Of a DNA stretch of 64,000 nt, positions 42,690 through 50,692 are shown in pieces. The position numbers were made by a program, and so were the translations under genes. The notes beneath the pieces were generated by a model. It was not told the origin of the DNA. It ran no database searches and saw only the letters and a program-made list of their open reading frames with translations. Positions within the stretch are counted from its first letter, which is position 1. Every line of letters begins with the position of its first letter. This stretch comes from Nonomuraea roseoviolacea subsp. carminata (GTDB lineage Bacteria; Actinomycetota; Actinomycetes; Streptosporangiales; Streptosporangiaceae). The stretch spans positions 3,844,001-3,908,000 of the forward strand of contig NZ_JAMZEC010000001.1 of the NCBI RefSeq assembly GCF_024172185.1, in the 5' to 3' direction.

Positions 42690-43517
42690 TCAGACGGTCT
42701 CGTAGGACTCTTTGGCCGGCACGCGGCCGGGCTCAGGCTCATCTTCGATCGGCAGGAACCGCCCCACCAGGGCCTGGTAGAGGCCGGCGCCGACCAGGCC
42801 GCCGATGACGGGCGCCACGATCGGCACCCAGAAGTACAGCTGGCCGTACTGGTCCCGCCAGGCCGTGTGGTAGCCGGTGAGGAACGACGCCAGGCGCGGG
42901 CCGAAGTCGCGGGCCGGGTTGATGGCGTAGCCGGCGTTGGTGCCCCAGGCCATGCCGATGGCCACGACGAGCAGGCCGACGACGACCGGGGCCAGGTTGG
43001 CGAGGGGCGCGTTGTTGCGCACGTCGGTGATGGCGAGGATCAGGAACAGCAGGATCGCGGTGCCGATCACCTGGTCGCGGAAGGCGCCCCAGGTGTCCAC
43101 CGGGAGGGTGCCGTTGCCGGGGAGGGTGGAGAAGACTCCCTGGGTCTTGATGGTGTGGCCGGGGTCGATCTTGGCGAGCACCTCGGCGTAGTTGAAGCGG
43201 ACGATCAGCGCCGCCACGAACGCCCCCGCGGTCTGCGCCAGCGCGTACGGTCCGACCTTGCGCCAGGAGAAGCCCTTGAACGCGGCCATGGCGATGGTGA
43301 CGGCCGGGTTGAGATGGGCGCCGGTGATCCGCGCCGCGACGTAGACGCCGAGTGTCACGCCGAGCCCCCAGGCCCAGGCGATGCTGTCGTGGTCGCCGAT
43401 CCCGCCGGCGACCACCTGGGCCACCACGCCGACCCCGAACAGGATCAGGATCATCGTGCCCGCGAACTCGGCGGCCAACTCGCCGAGCATCCCACGGGCT
43501 TTCAGTCGCTCCGCCAT
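42690..43517 (-). CDS. glpF: Glycerol uptake facilitator (aquaglyceroporin)
   Basis: This 275-residue MIP channel has six helices and the two NPA boxes GAHLNPAVTIAMA and GYAINPARDFGPRL; the Asp after the second NPA box (NPARD) marks glycerol facilitators. It allows glycerol diffusion into the cell. The ATG at 43517 follows GAGGAGG. First gene of glpFKD; its promoter region contains an 11-bp palindrome shared with the divergent IclR-type regulator. Confidence 0.94.
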   Translation of the reverse strand: MAERLKARGMLGELAAEFAGTMILILFGVGVVAQVVAGGIGDHDSIAWAWGLGVTLGVYVAARITGAHLNPAVTIAMAAFKGFSWRKVGPYALAQTAGAFVAALIVRFNYAEVLAKIDPGHTIKTQGVFSTLPGNGTLPVDTWGAFRDQVIGTAILLFLILAITDVRNNAPLANLAPVVVGLLVVAIGMAWGTNAGYAINPARDFGPRLASFLTGYHTAWRDQYGQLYFWVPIVAPVIGGLVGAGLYQALVGRFLPIEDEPEPGRVPAKESYETV

Positions 43518-43625
43518 GTCTTCCTCCTCACACTGCCTCACCACGCTCCGGTCCTCGGGCGGGAACAGGTGTCGTCGCAGGCAGGGCCTCCGGTGAAGCT
43601 CCCAGTGCTTCACGGCTGTTTGGAA

Positions 43626-43654
43626 GCTAAGTGAGGAAAACCACAGGGTCAACG
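43626..43654 (-). promoter_or_regulatory. Predicted glpFKD promoter
   Basis: On the minus strand TTGACC (43654-43649) and TAGCTT (43631-43626) are separated by 17 bp. The palindrome at 43666-43676 lies about 12 bp upstream of the -35, where a bound IclR-type protein could activate or repress. Confidence 0.6.
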
Positions 43655-43665
43655 ACGGGGTGCCG

Positions 43666-43676
43666 ACAATGTCGAA
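43666..43676. promoter_or_regulatory. glp operator copy 1
   Basis: CGACAATGTCG is a perfect palindrome around a central A. The same motif, extended as GCCGACAWTGTCGAAC, recurs at 43780-43790. Both lie between glpF and the divergent IclR regulator gene, the expected target region for that regulator. Confidence 0.65.
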
Positions 43677-43779
43677 CACTAGTCAGCTATGGCATCCGGG
43701 ATTATGGTCTGAGCCTACGACCCGGCGCACATTCTGAGTGGTATGAGGTGATATGTGTAGATCTTTCTTTGAGCAGCGC

Positions 43780-43790
43780 CGACATTGTCG
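43780..43790. promoter_or_regulatory. glp operator copy 2, overlapping the regulator promoter
   Basis: CGACATTGTCG overlaps the -35 hexamer TTGTCG (43785-43790) of the regulator gene, so binding would block its own promoter. It matches copy 1 in 10 of 11 positions, and the flanking GC and AAC bases are also shared. Confidence 0.65.
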
Positions 43791-43813
43791 AACGAGCGCC
43801 GCCCGACTAGGCT
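43785..43813 (+). promoter_or_regulatory. Predicted promoter of the IclR-type regulator (leaderless)
   Basis: TTGTCG and TAGGCT are 17 bp apart. The -10 ends 7 nt before the GTG at 43821, so the mRNA probably starts at or next to the start codon, and no ribosome-binding site is present. Confidence 0.55.
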
Positions 43814-43820
43814 CGATGCC

Positions 43821-44588
43821 GTGCCAGGTCCAGTGCAGTCCATCCAGCGGGGAGCGGCCATCCTGCGCCTCCTCGCGCGCAGCTCGGGCAAGCTCGGCGT
43901 GGGCGAGATCGCCACATCGCTCGGCCTGCCCCGCGGCACGGCGCACGGCCTGCTGCGCACCCTGCAACTGGTCGGCTTCGTGGAGCAGGACAGCGCGACC
44001 GGCAAGTACCAGCTCGGCGCCGCCCTGCTGCACCTCGGCACCAGCTACCTGGACGTCAACGAGCTCCGCTCCCGCGCCATCAACTGGGCCGACGCGCTCG
44101 CGGCGCGCAGCTGCGAGTCCGTCAAGATCGGCACCGTTCTCGACGGCCAGGTCCTCGTGGTCCACCACGTCTTCCGCCCCGACGACACCCTGCAGACCCT
44201 CGACGTCGGCTCCCTGATGCCGATGCACGCGACCGCCCTCGGCAAGGTGCTGCTCGCCTTCGACTCCGGCGCCGGCGCCGCGCTCGGCAACGGCCCGCTG
44301 GAGGCCTTCACCCGCCGGACGATCGTCGCTCCCAAGGACCTGACCCGCAGCCTCGCGGGCATCCGGGAGGTCGGGTGGGCCGCCCAGGTCGAGGAGATGA
44401 CCGTGGGCGAGGCGGGCATCGCCGCCCCCATCCGGGGCCACGGCGGCCTGGTGGTCGGCGCCATCGGCATCTCCGGGGCCGTCGAGCGGATCTGCGACGC
44501 CAAAGGCCAGCCCAACACCGCCCTGGTGACGTTTGTGCGCGACGCGGCGCGCGCGGTCTCCCGGGACCTCGGTGCCGCGCGCTGGTGA
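43821..44588 (+). CDS. IclR family regulator of glycerol genes (GylR/GlpR-like)
   Basis: This 255-residue IclR-type protein has an N-terminal winged helix (VQSIQRGAAILRLLARSSG, LGVGEIATSLGLPRGTAHGL) and an effector domain with MHATALGKVLLAFDSG and the GEAGIAAPIRGHGGLVVGAIGISG block. Position between two glycerol kinase genes, together with the paired palindromes, makes it the likely regulator of both units, analogous to GylR of Streptomyces. A GTG at 43785 would add 12 residues but lies in the promoter; 43821 fits leaderless initiation. Confidence 0.88.
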   Translation: MPGPVQSIQRGAAILRLLARSSGKLGVGEIATSLGLPRGTAHGLLRTLQLVGFVEQDSATGKYQLGAALLHLGTSYLDVNELRSRAINWADALAARSCESVKIGTVLDGQVLVVHHVFRPDDTLQTLDVGSLMPMHATALGKVLLAFDSGAGAALGNGPLEAFTRRTIVAPKDLTRSLAGIREVGWAAQVEEMTVGEAGIAAPIRGHGGLVVGAIGISGAVERICDAKGQPNTALVTFVRDAARAVSRDLGAARW

Positions 44589-44619
44589 CACCCACTTCCC
44601 ACATACCGAGGTGAACGCC

Positions 44620-46128
44620 ATGGCCACGCGCTATGTGATGTCCATCGACCAAGGTACGACGTCGACGCGGTGCATCATCTTCGACCAGCAGGGACGCCTG
44701 GTGTCGGTGACGCAGCGGGAGCACCGCCAGCACTTCCCGCAACCCGGATGGGTCGAGCACGACGCCGTCGAGATCTGGCGCAACCTTGAACGCATCGCAC
44801 CGGAGGCGCTCAGACAGGCCGGGGTCGGCCTGGAGCAGGTCGCCGCGATCGGCATCGCGAACCAGCGCGAGACCACCCTCGTGTGGGACCGCCACACCGG
44901 CGTGCCCCTGCGGCGGGCCATCGTGTGGCAGGACACGCGCACGACGGCTCTGGTCGACGAGCTGGCCGCCCGCCCGGAGGCGTCGATGGTGCAGAAGCGC
45001 TGCGGCCTGCCGCTGGCCACGTACTTCTCGGCGCCGCGCATCCGCTGGCTGCTCGATGAGGTGCCGGGGCTGCGCGAGCGCGCCGAGCGGGGCGAGGTGC
45101 TGTTCGGCACCATGGAGTCCTGGCTGATCTGGAACCTCACCGGCGGACCGGACGGCGGCCTGCACCTCACCGACGTCACCAACGCCAGCCGCACCCTGCT
45201 GATGGACCTCACCACGCTGGAGTGGGACGACGACCTGCTCGACTTCTTCGGCGTCCCGCGCGCCATGCTGCCGCAGATCCGGCCCTCGACGGAGACGTAC
45301 GGCGTGGCCAGGACGGTCCTGCCGGGCGTCCGCATCGGCGCCGCGCTGGGCGACCAGCAGGCGGCGCTGTTCGGCCAGACCTGCTTCGCCCCCGGCGAGG
45401 CCAAGTGCACCTACGGCACCGGTGGCTTCCTGCTGCTCAACACCGGCAAGGACCCGGTCCGCTCCACCCACGGCCTGCTCACCACCGTCGGCTACCAGGT
45501 GGGCGCCGAGCCCGCGGTGTACGCCCTGGAGGCGCCGATCGCCGTCACCGGCGCGCTCGTGCAGTGGTTCCGCGACGGCCTCGGCCTGATCAACAGCGCC
45601 CCGGAGATCGAGACGCTGGCCAAGACCGTGGACGACAACGGCGGGTGCTACATCGTGCCCGCGTTCGCCGGGCTGTTCGCCCCGCACTGGCGCAGCGAGG
45701 CGCGCGGCGTGATCGTGGGGCTGACCTCGTACATCACCAAGGGGCACCTGGCCCGGGCGGTCCTGGAGGCCACCGCCTGGCAGACCCGCGAGGTCGTGGA
45801 CGCCATGAACGCCGACTCCGGGCTCGCCCTGCGCGGTCTCAAGGTGGACGGGGGCATGACGGCCGACAACCTGCTCATGCAGTGCATCGCCGACGTGCTG
45901 GACGTCCCGGTCGTGCGGCCCATGGTCGCCGAGACCGTGTCGCTCGGCGCCGCGTACGCCGCCGGGCTGGCCGTCGGCTACTGGCCCGACCTGGAGGGCC
46001 TGCGCCGCAACTGGCACCGGGCCGCCCAGTGGCTGCCGGCCATGGATCCGGCCCGCCGGGAGTCGGAGTACGACAACTGGCGGCGGGCCGTGGAGCGCAC
46101 GTTCGGCTGGCTGCAACCCCGTCGCTGA
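44620..46128 (+). CDS. glpK: Glycerol kinase (second copy)
   Basis: This 502-residue FGGY kinase keeps the glycerol kinase motifs: SIDQGTTSTRCIIFDQQGR, GIANQRETTLVWDRHTGVPL, GWVEHDAVEIWRNLE, DQQAALFGQTCFAPGEAKCT and the YGTGGFLLLNTGKDP block. It is clearly paralogous to, but diverged from, the copy at 41138-42655. It lies 31 bp after the IclR regulator gene on the same strand, so it is probably co-transcribed with it. GAGGTG precedes the ATG at 44620. Confidence 0.93.
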   Translation: MATRYVMSIDQGTTSTRCIIFDQQGRLVSVTQREHRQHFPQPGWVEHDAVEIWRNLERIAPEALRQAGVGLEQVAAIGIANQRETTLVWDRHTGVPLRRAIVWQDTRTTALVDELAARPEASMVQKRCGLPLATYFSAPRIRWLLDEVPGLRERAERGEVLFGTMESWLIWNLTGGPDGGLHLTDVTNASRTLLMDLTTLEWDDDLLDFFGVPRAMLPQIRPSTETYGVARTVLPGVRIGAALGDQQAALFGQTCFAPGEAKCTYGTGGFLLLNTGKDPVRSTHGLLTTVGYQVGAEPAVYALEAPIAVTGALVQWFRDGLGLINSAPEIETLAKTVDDNGGCYIVPAFAGLFAPHWRSEARGVIVGLTSYITKGHLARAVLEATAWQTREVVDAMNADSGLALRGLKVDGGMTADNLLMQCIADVLDVPVVRPMVAETVSLGAAYAAGLAVGYWPDLEGLRRNWHRAAQWLPAMDPARRESEYDNWRRAVERTFGWLQPRR

Positions 46129-46134
46129 CCGCTC

Positions 46135-46158
46135 GGGCGCCCGCTCCGGCGGGCGCCC
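46135..46158. terminator. Bidirectional hairpin terminator
   Basis: GGGCGCCCGC (46135-46144) pairs perfectly with GCGGGCGCCC (46149-46158) around a 4-nt loop. It sits in the 42-bp gap between the convergent second glpK and the DUF305 gene. Confidence 0.75.
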
Positions 46159-46170
46159 GGCGGGGGCGCG

Positions 46171-46812
46171 TCAGAGCCGTTCGAGGATCTTCTTCATCTG
46201 GTCGATCTCGGCCTGCTGGGACGACTGGATGCTCCGCGCCAGCTTCCGCGCGTCGGGGTTGCGGCCCTGGGCCAGCTCGGTTCCGGCCATCTGGATCGCG
46301 CCCTCGTGGTGGGCGATCATCATGCGGACGAACTGCCGGTCGAACGCGGTGCCCTTGGCGTCCTTGAGCTTGTCCATGTCCTCGGCGGACATCATGCCGG
46401 GCATGCCGTGGTCCATGTGTCCCATGCCGGTGGGCTCGGGCTTGCCCCAGTCCTTGAGCCAGCCGCGCATGGTCGTGATCTCGGGGTCCTGGGTCGCCTT
46501 GATGGTGGCGGCCAGCTTCCTGACCTCGGGATCGCTCGCCCGGGTCGCGGCCAGGTCGGCCATCTCGACGGCCTGCCGGTGGTGGGGGATCATCATCTGC
46601 GCGAACATTGCGTCCGCGTCGTCGAACGAGCCTCCGGGCGCGGAGGGGGACGTCGTGGCCGCGGCGGTGGCGGCGGCAGTGGCGGCCGGCGCGCCGCGCT
46701 CCGGCGTGGAGGCGGTGCCGGCGCCGCCGCAGGCGGTGAGCAGGACGAGCGCGCCGGCTCCGGCGGCGGCCGTGAAGGTGAGGCGTGCGAATACGGAACG
46801 GTTCGTGGACAT
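46171..46812 (-). CDS. DUF305 family lipoprotein
   Basis: This 213-residue lipoprotein has lipobox LLTAC and an Ala/Thr-rich linker, then two HH-containing helices MFAQMMIPHHRQAVEMADLA and QFVRMMIAHHEGAIQMAGTE flanking a Met/His-rich loop (GMGHMDHGMPGMM). This is the full DUF305 pattern, more canonical than the paralogue at 12671. Metal binding (copper or similar) at the cell surface is inferred from the Met/His content. It follows a DUF6153 gene by 57 bp on the same strand. Confidence 0.88.
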   Translation of the reverse strand: MSTNRSVFARLTFTAAAGAGALVLLTACGGAGTASTPERGAPAATAAATAAATTSPSAPGGSFDDADAMFAQMMIPHHRQAVEMADLAATRASDPEVRKLAATIKATQDPEITTMRGWLKDWGKPEPTGMGHMDHGMPGMMSAEDMDKLKDAKGTAFDRQFVRMMIAHHEGAIQMAGTELAQGRNPDARKLARSIQSSQQAEIDQMKKILERL

Positions 46813-46869
46813 GGTGGAGTGACTCCTGTCGTGGTGTGCGTGCATGGCCGTGGTCGCGCGGCGACCGGC

Positions 46870-47592
46870 CTATATGCGCAGCACCGACAGACGAGCGAGC
46901 CGGAGCGACAGGGGGCGGGGCGGCGGCCGGGCGGTCCGGCCCGCGACCTGCCCGGCGGCGTCGGGGGTCCGCCTCCCCCGGCCGGCGCGGGCCCGCGCCG
47001 CCGCAGCCAGGAACAGCAGGAGCGAGGTCAGGACGGCCAGGCACACGCTTCCGGGGTCGAGGTCGGGCAACTGCCCGCCGGCGGAGGACGCCGCGCCGGC
47101 GGCGTGCCGCCCGGTTTGACCCGGGCCGGTGCGATCCGGGCCGGTGCGATCCGGGCCGGTGTGACCCGGGCCGGTGTGACGCGGGCTGGTGCGATCCGCC
47201 CGGATGTGATCTGGCCGGTTGTGATCGGAGCGGTTGAGGTCCGGCCGGTCGCCGGCCGGCCGCGTGTGGTCCGGCCGGTCGCCGGCCAGCCGGGTCTGGT
47301 CCGTCCAGGTGCGGTCCGGCCGCGTGTGGCCGGGCCTGGCGCGGTCCGGCGGCGTGGGCGCCGCGGTGGCGCCGTGCGACCGCTGGGGCGGCGTGGTGGC
47401 GCCGTGCGCCCGCTGGGGCGCCGCCGTGCCGCCGTGCGAGCGGTGGAGGCCGACGTGGCCGAGGGTGTGCATCCCGCAGACCCCGAGGACGAGCAGCACG
47501 AGCAGCGCCAGCCGCGAGCCGCGGCGCCACTCGCCCCCTGCTCCCCGCACCGCCCGCCCCCCGCGTCGATGTCCCCGTCCCCTAAGCACCAT
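46870..47592 (-). CDS. DUF6153-like membrane protein with repetitive Pro/Arg/Thr linker
   Basis: The 240-residue product has an N-terminal helix LALLVLLVLGVCGMHTLGH and a C-terminal helix GSVCLAVLTSLLLFLAAA. Between them is a long low-complexity segment with repeated GPDRTGPDRTGPGQTG and RPDHTRPAGDRPD motifs. The GMHTLGH and VCLAVLT blocks recall DUF6153 proteins, which are usually much shorter in the middle, so the linker appears to have expanded by slippage (DNA repeats around 47110-47330). Function unknown. It probably forms an operon with the DUF305 lipoprotein. The exact start is uncertain. Confidence 0.6.
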   Translation of the reverse strand: MVLRGRGHRRGGRAVRGAGGEWRRGSRLALLVLLVLGVCGMHTLGHVGLHRSHGGTAAPQRAHGATTPPQRSHGATAAPTPPDRARPGHTRPDRTWTDQTRLAGDRPDHTRPAGDRPDLNRSDHNRPDHIRADRTSPRHTGPGHTGPDRTGPDRTGPGQTGRHAAGAASSAGGQLPDLDPGSVCLAVLTSLLLFLAAAARARAGRGRRTPDAAGQVAGRTARPPPRPLSLRLARLSVLRI

Positions 47593-47653
47593 AGTAGAAG
47601 CGGCGGCGGCCAGCCGTTAGCATGGGGTGGCCTGGCCGTCTGGAGGGTTTCGC

Positions 47654-48025
47654 ATGGTGCGCGGTCTCGGGGAACTGGAGTCCACGATCATGGACCGCAT
47701 GTGGTCCTACCGCCGGCCGGCGTCCGTGCGCGACGTGCTGGAGGACCTCCGCCGCGAGCGCGAGATCGCCTACACGACCGTGATGACCGTGATGGACAAG
47801 CTGCACACGAAGGGCCTGCTCACGCGGGAGGCCGTCGGCAAGGCGTACATCTACCGGCCGGTCTCCTCCAAGGAGGCCTACACCGCCGACCTCATGCGCG
47901 AGTCGCTGGCCCGCAGCGGCAACCAGGCCGCCACCCTCGTCCACTTCCTGGAGCGCCTGACGCCCGAGGAGGCCGACGCCCTGGAGGCGGCGTTGAAGGT
48001 CTACCCGCCGAGGGGCCGCGCGTGA
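47654..48025 (+). CDS. BlaI/MecI/CopY family transcriptional regulator
   Basis: This 123-residue repressor has the winged-helix block ELESTIMDRMWSYRRPASVR, the recognition segment IAYTTVMTVMDKLHTKGLL and TREAVGKAYIYRPVSSKEA. BlaI-type repressors are inactivated by proteolysis through a partner M56 membrane protease, here encoded by the overlapping next gene. GGAGGG precedes the ATG. No beta-lactamase is near, and actinomycete pairs of this type have other or unknown targets. Confidence 0.9.
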   Translation: MVRGLGELESTIMDRMWSYRRPASVRDVLEDLRREREIAYTTVMTVMDKLHTKGLLTREAVGKAYIYRPVSSKEAYTADLMRESLARSGNQAATLVHFLERLTPEEADALEAALKVYPPRGRA

Positions 48026-48984
48026 CCGTGGCGGCCGTCCTGGCCGCCGGGCTGACGATCTACGCGGTCGTCGCCGTGGTGGCGCTTCCCCGGCTGCTGG
48101 GACGGGCGTCCTGGACCGGGCGCGCTCCCCGGCTGGGGATCATGGTGTGGCAGGCGGCCTGCGTGTCGGTGGTGGTCTCCGTGCTGTCGGCCGTCTTCGT
48201 GCTGGCCGTCCCGGCGCCGGTGGTCGGTCACGGCCTGGCCGAGCTGTTCGCGCAGTGCGCGGAGGTGCTGGCCGACGGGCCCGGCCTCACCGCGGCGACC
48301 GCGCTCGCCGGCGTGGGCGTCGCCGGCGCGCTGATGGCGCGCCTCGCCTGGTGCGCCGCCGCCGTCCTGGCCGGGGCCCGCGCCGAGCGGCGCCGCCACG
48401 CCGAGGCGCTCGCGCTGCTCGGCCGGCACGACGGCGCGCTGGACGCGATCGTCGTGGACTTCGACGAGCGGCTCGCGTACTGCGTGCCCGGGCGGCAGGG
48501 CAAAGCGGTGATCACCACCGCCGCGCTGCGCGAGCTGAGCCCCGACGAGACCGCGGCGGTGCTCGCCCACGAGCGGGCGCACCTGCGCGGCCGGCACCAC
48601 CTCGTGCTCGCCTTCGGTGAGGCGTTCGCCCGGGCGTTCCCCGGCATGCCGCTGTTCGAGCGGGGCCGGGCGGAGCTCGCCCGGCTGGTCGAGCTGCTGG
48701 CCGACGACCTGGCGGCGCGCCGCCATCCCCGCGTGCTCATCGCGTCGGCGCTGGTGCGCCTGGCCACCGGCCGCGCGCCCGCCTTCACCCTGGGGGCCGG
48801 TGGCGAGAGCGCGCTGGCCCGTGTGCGGCGGCTGCTCGCCCCCGCGCCGCCGCTCGGGCGGGGCGAGCGCGTCACCGGGGCGCTGGCGGTCGGCCTGCTG
48901 CTCGCGGGACCGGCCGTGACCGGCCTGGCCCCGGGCCTGACGTCGCTGCTCGCCCACCACTGCCTCGACTTCCTCTCCTTCTAG
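48022..48984 (+). CDS. M56 family (BlaR1-like) membrane metallopeptidase
   Basis: This 320-residue protein has four to five membrane helices and the zinc motif AAVLAHERAHLRGRHHL (HExxH form HERAH), followed by LVELLADDLAARR with the third ligand. It lacks the penicillin-binding sensor domain of BlaR1, as usual for actinomycete M56 proteins. It likely cleaves the co-encoded BlaI-type repressor on an unknown signal. GTG start in a 4-bp overlap (GTGA) with the regulator. Confidence 0.88.
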   Translation: MTVAAVLAAGLTIYAVVAVVALPRLLGRASWTGRAPRLGIMVWQAACVSVVVSVLSAVFVLAVPAPVVGHGLAELFAQCAEVLADGPGLTAATALAGVGVAGALMARLAWCAAAVLAGARAERRRHAEALALLGRHDGALDAIVVDFDERLAYCVPGRQGKAVITTAALRELSPDETAAVLAHERAHLRGRHHLVLAFGEAFARAFPGMPLFERGRAELARLVELLADDLAARRHPRVLIASALVRLATGRAPAFTLGAGGESALARVRRLLAPAPPLGRGERVTGALAVGLLLAGPAVTGLAPGLTSLLAHHCLDFLSF

Positions 48985-49033
48985 CCAGGCGACCTAGCCA
49001 GGCGTCCTTCCAGCCGGGCGCGAGGCGGGCTCC

Positions 49034-49093
49034 TTGCAAACCCCTGGGGGGTATGTTAGCTTCCTCGGCGTCGGACATACCCCCCATGGGTAT
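49034..49093 (+). promoter_or_regulatory. MFS promoter with two CsoR-like palindromes
   Basis: TTGCAA (49034-49039) and TAGCTT (49057-49062) are 17 bp apart. The spacer is filled by AAACCC-CTGGG-GGGTAT (49038-49054). A second, perfect dyad ATACCC-CCCAT-GGGTAT lies at 49077-49093, just downstream of the expected transcription start. The TACCC...GGGTA pattern is that of CsoR-family (copper or persulfide) repressor sites. Confidence 0.55.
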
Positions 49094-49136
49094 TGGATGG
49101 ATCGCACCGTACGGTGCGAGGAATCAGGAGTGCGGC

Positions 49137-50564
49137 ATGAACGCCGTCAATCCCCGCAGGTGGTGGGCACTCACCGTGCTGGCCGCCGCGCAGTTCATGG
49201 TCATCATGGACACCTCCATCATCGGCGTCGCGCTGCCGGAGATGCAGCGCGACCTCGGCTTCACCCAGGGCGGCCTGCAGTGGGTGTTCAACGCCTACGT
49301 GATCGCCTTCGGCGGTCTGCTGCTGCTCGGCGGCCGGCTGTCCGACCTGCTGGGGGCCCGCAGGGTCTTCGCCGCGGGCTGGGTCGTCCTGGTCGCCGGC
49401 TCCGTGGTCGCCGCGGCCGCCGGGACGGCCTGGGTGGAGATCCTCGGCCGGGCCGTCCAGGGCGTCGGCGGCGCGCTGATCGCCCCCGCCGCGATGACCC
49501 TGCTCATGATGCTCTTCGGCCACGACTCCCGGGAACTGGGCAAGGCAATGGCGTTGTACGGCGCGGCCGCCCCGGCCGGCGGCACCGCCGGGGTGTTCCT
49601 GGGCGGCGTCGTCACCGAGTACCTGAGCTGGCCCTGGGTGTTCGTCGTCTACATCCCCATCGGCCTCGCGACCCTCGCCGCGGTGCCCGCGCTGCTGCCG
49701 GCCGTCCAGGGCAGGCGCGGCTCGGTCGACCTGCTCGGGGCCGCCGCGGTCACGGGCGGCATCGCCCTGGCCGTGTTCGCCGTCGTGCGCGCTCCCGAGC
49801 AGGGCTGGGGCGCCCCGGCCACCCTCCTGGAGCTGGCCGGCGCCGCCGTGCTGCTCGCGGCGTTCCTCGTCGTCCAGCGCACGGTCAAGCAGCCGATCAT
49901 GCCGCTCGGCATCTGGCGCACCCCCGGGCTGGCCACCGCCAACCTCGCGATGGCGCTGCTCGGCGCCGCGTGGATCCCGATGTGGTACTTCCTCAACCTC
50001 TACCTGCAGCAGGTCCTCGGCTACGGCGCGTTCTCCAGCGGCGCGGCGCTGCTGCCGATGACGGTCGCCATCATGATCTTCATGATCGGCATCACCGCCC
50101 GCCTGCTCGGCCGCTTCGGCGCCAAGCCGCTCATCGTGATCGGCATGCTCGTGCTCGCGGCCGGGGTCGGGGTGCTCTCGCTGGTCCGGCCCGACGGCGC
50201 CTTCGCCGCCGACGTGCTGCCGGCCTCGCTGATCGCCGCCGTGGGCATGTCGCTGGCCTACATCCCGGCGATGATGTCCGCCATGTCGGGGGTGCGGCCG
50301 GAGGAGAGCGGCCTGGCCTCGGGCATCGTCAACACCACCTACAACGTGGGCTCGGCGCTCGGCCTCGCGGTCATGACGGCCGTCGCCACCTCGCGCGGGG
50401 CCGCCGAGCTGGGCGACCTGTCCCAGCTCACGGGCGGTTTCCGGGCGGCCTTCGTCGGCGCCGCCGTGGTGGCGGCCGCGGGCGGGGCGCTGACCCTGGT
50501 CCTCATGCGCGGCCGGAAGGCGTCCGTCGCGGCGGACGCCCGGCCCGAGAAGGCCCGGGCCTGA
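49137..50564 (+). CDS. MFS drug exporter, DHA2 (14-helix) family
   Basis: This 475-residue transporter begins with LAAAQFMVIMDTSIIGVALP, typical of EmrB/QacA-type DHA2 proteins, and has motif A-like GRLSDLLGARRVFAAGW and motif C-like ALYGAAAPAGGTAGVFLGG. Fourteen hydrophobic segments are predicted. It exports an unknown toxic compound by proton antiport. GGAG lies about 8 nt before the ATG. Metal- or persulfide-type operators in its promoter suggest control by a CsoR-family repressor encoded elsewhere. Confidence 0.9.
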   Translation: MNAVNPRRWWALTVLAAAQFMVIMDTSIIGVALPEMQRDLGFTQGGLQWVFNAYVIAFGGLLLLGGRLSDLLGARRVFAAGWVVLVAGSVVAAAAGTAWVEILGRAVQGVGGALIAPAAMTLLMMLFGHDSRELGKAMALYGAAAPAGGTAGVFLGGVVTEYLSWPWVFVVYIPIGLATLAAVPALLPAVQGRRGSVDLLGAAAVTGGIALAVFAVVRAPEQGWGAPATLLELAGAAVLLAAFLVVQRTVKQPIMPLGIWRTPGLATANLAMALLGAAWIPMWYFLNLYLQQVLGYGAFSSGAALLPMTVAIMIFMIGITARLLGRFGAKPLIVIGMLVLAAGVGVLSLVRPDGAFAADVLPASLIAAVGMSLAYIPAMMSAMSGVRPEESGLASGIVNTTYNVGSALGLAVMTAVATSRGAAELGDLSQLTGGFRAAFVGAAVVAAAGGALTLVLMRGRKASVAADARPEKARA

Positions 50565-50573
50565 CCGGTTGGG

Positions 50574-50608
50574 GTCGCGCGGGGACGGCGGCGACGTCCC
50601 CGCGCGAC
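50574..50608 (+). terminator. Perfect 14-bp stem terminator of the MFS gene
   Basis: GTCGCGCGGGGACG (50574-50587) pairs with CGTCCCCGCGCGAC (50595-50608) around a 7-nt loop, 10 bp after the MFS stop codon. Confidence 0.8.
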
Positions 50609-50658
50609 ATACCCCTACCCCCTACACATACCTGTTATCTACTATCGGTCATAGGTGA

Positions 50659-50683
50659 GCGGGCCTCCACGGAGGAGGCCCGC
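50659..50683 (-). terminator. Second hairpin, at the end of the protease pseudogene
   Basis: GCGGGCCTCC (50659-50668) pairs with GGAGGCCCGC (50674-50683). It lies just beyond the stop of the minus-strand pseudogene and would terminate its transcript. Confidence 0.6.
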
Positions 50684-50692
50684 TGAGCCGTT

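Noticed and set aside
47110..47330. Dense short repeats as a regulatory or CRISPR-like region
   Set aside because: They lie inside an open frame flanked by membrane helices on the minus strand and are better explained as coding slippage repeats.
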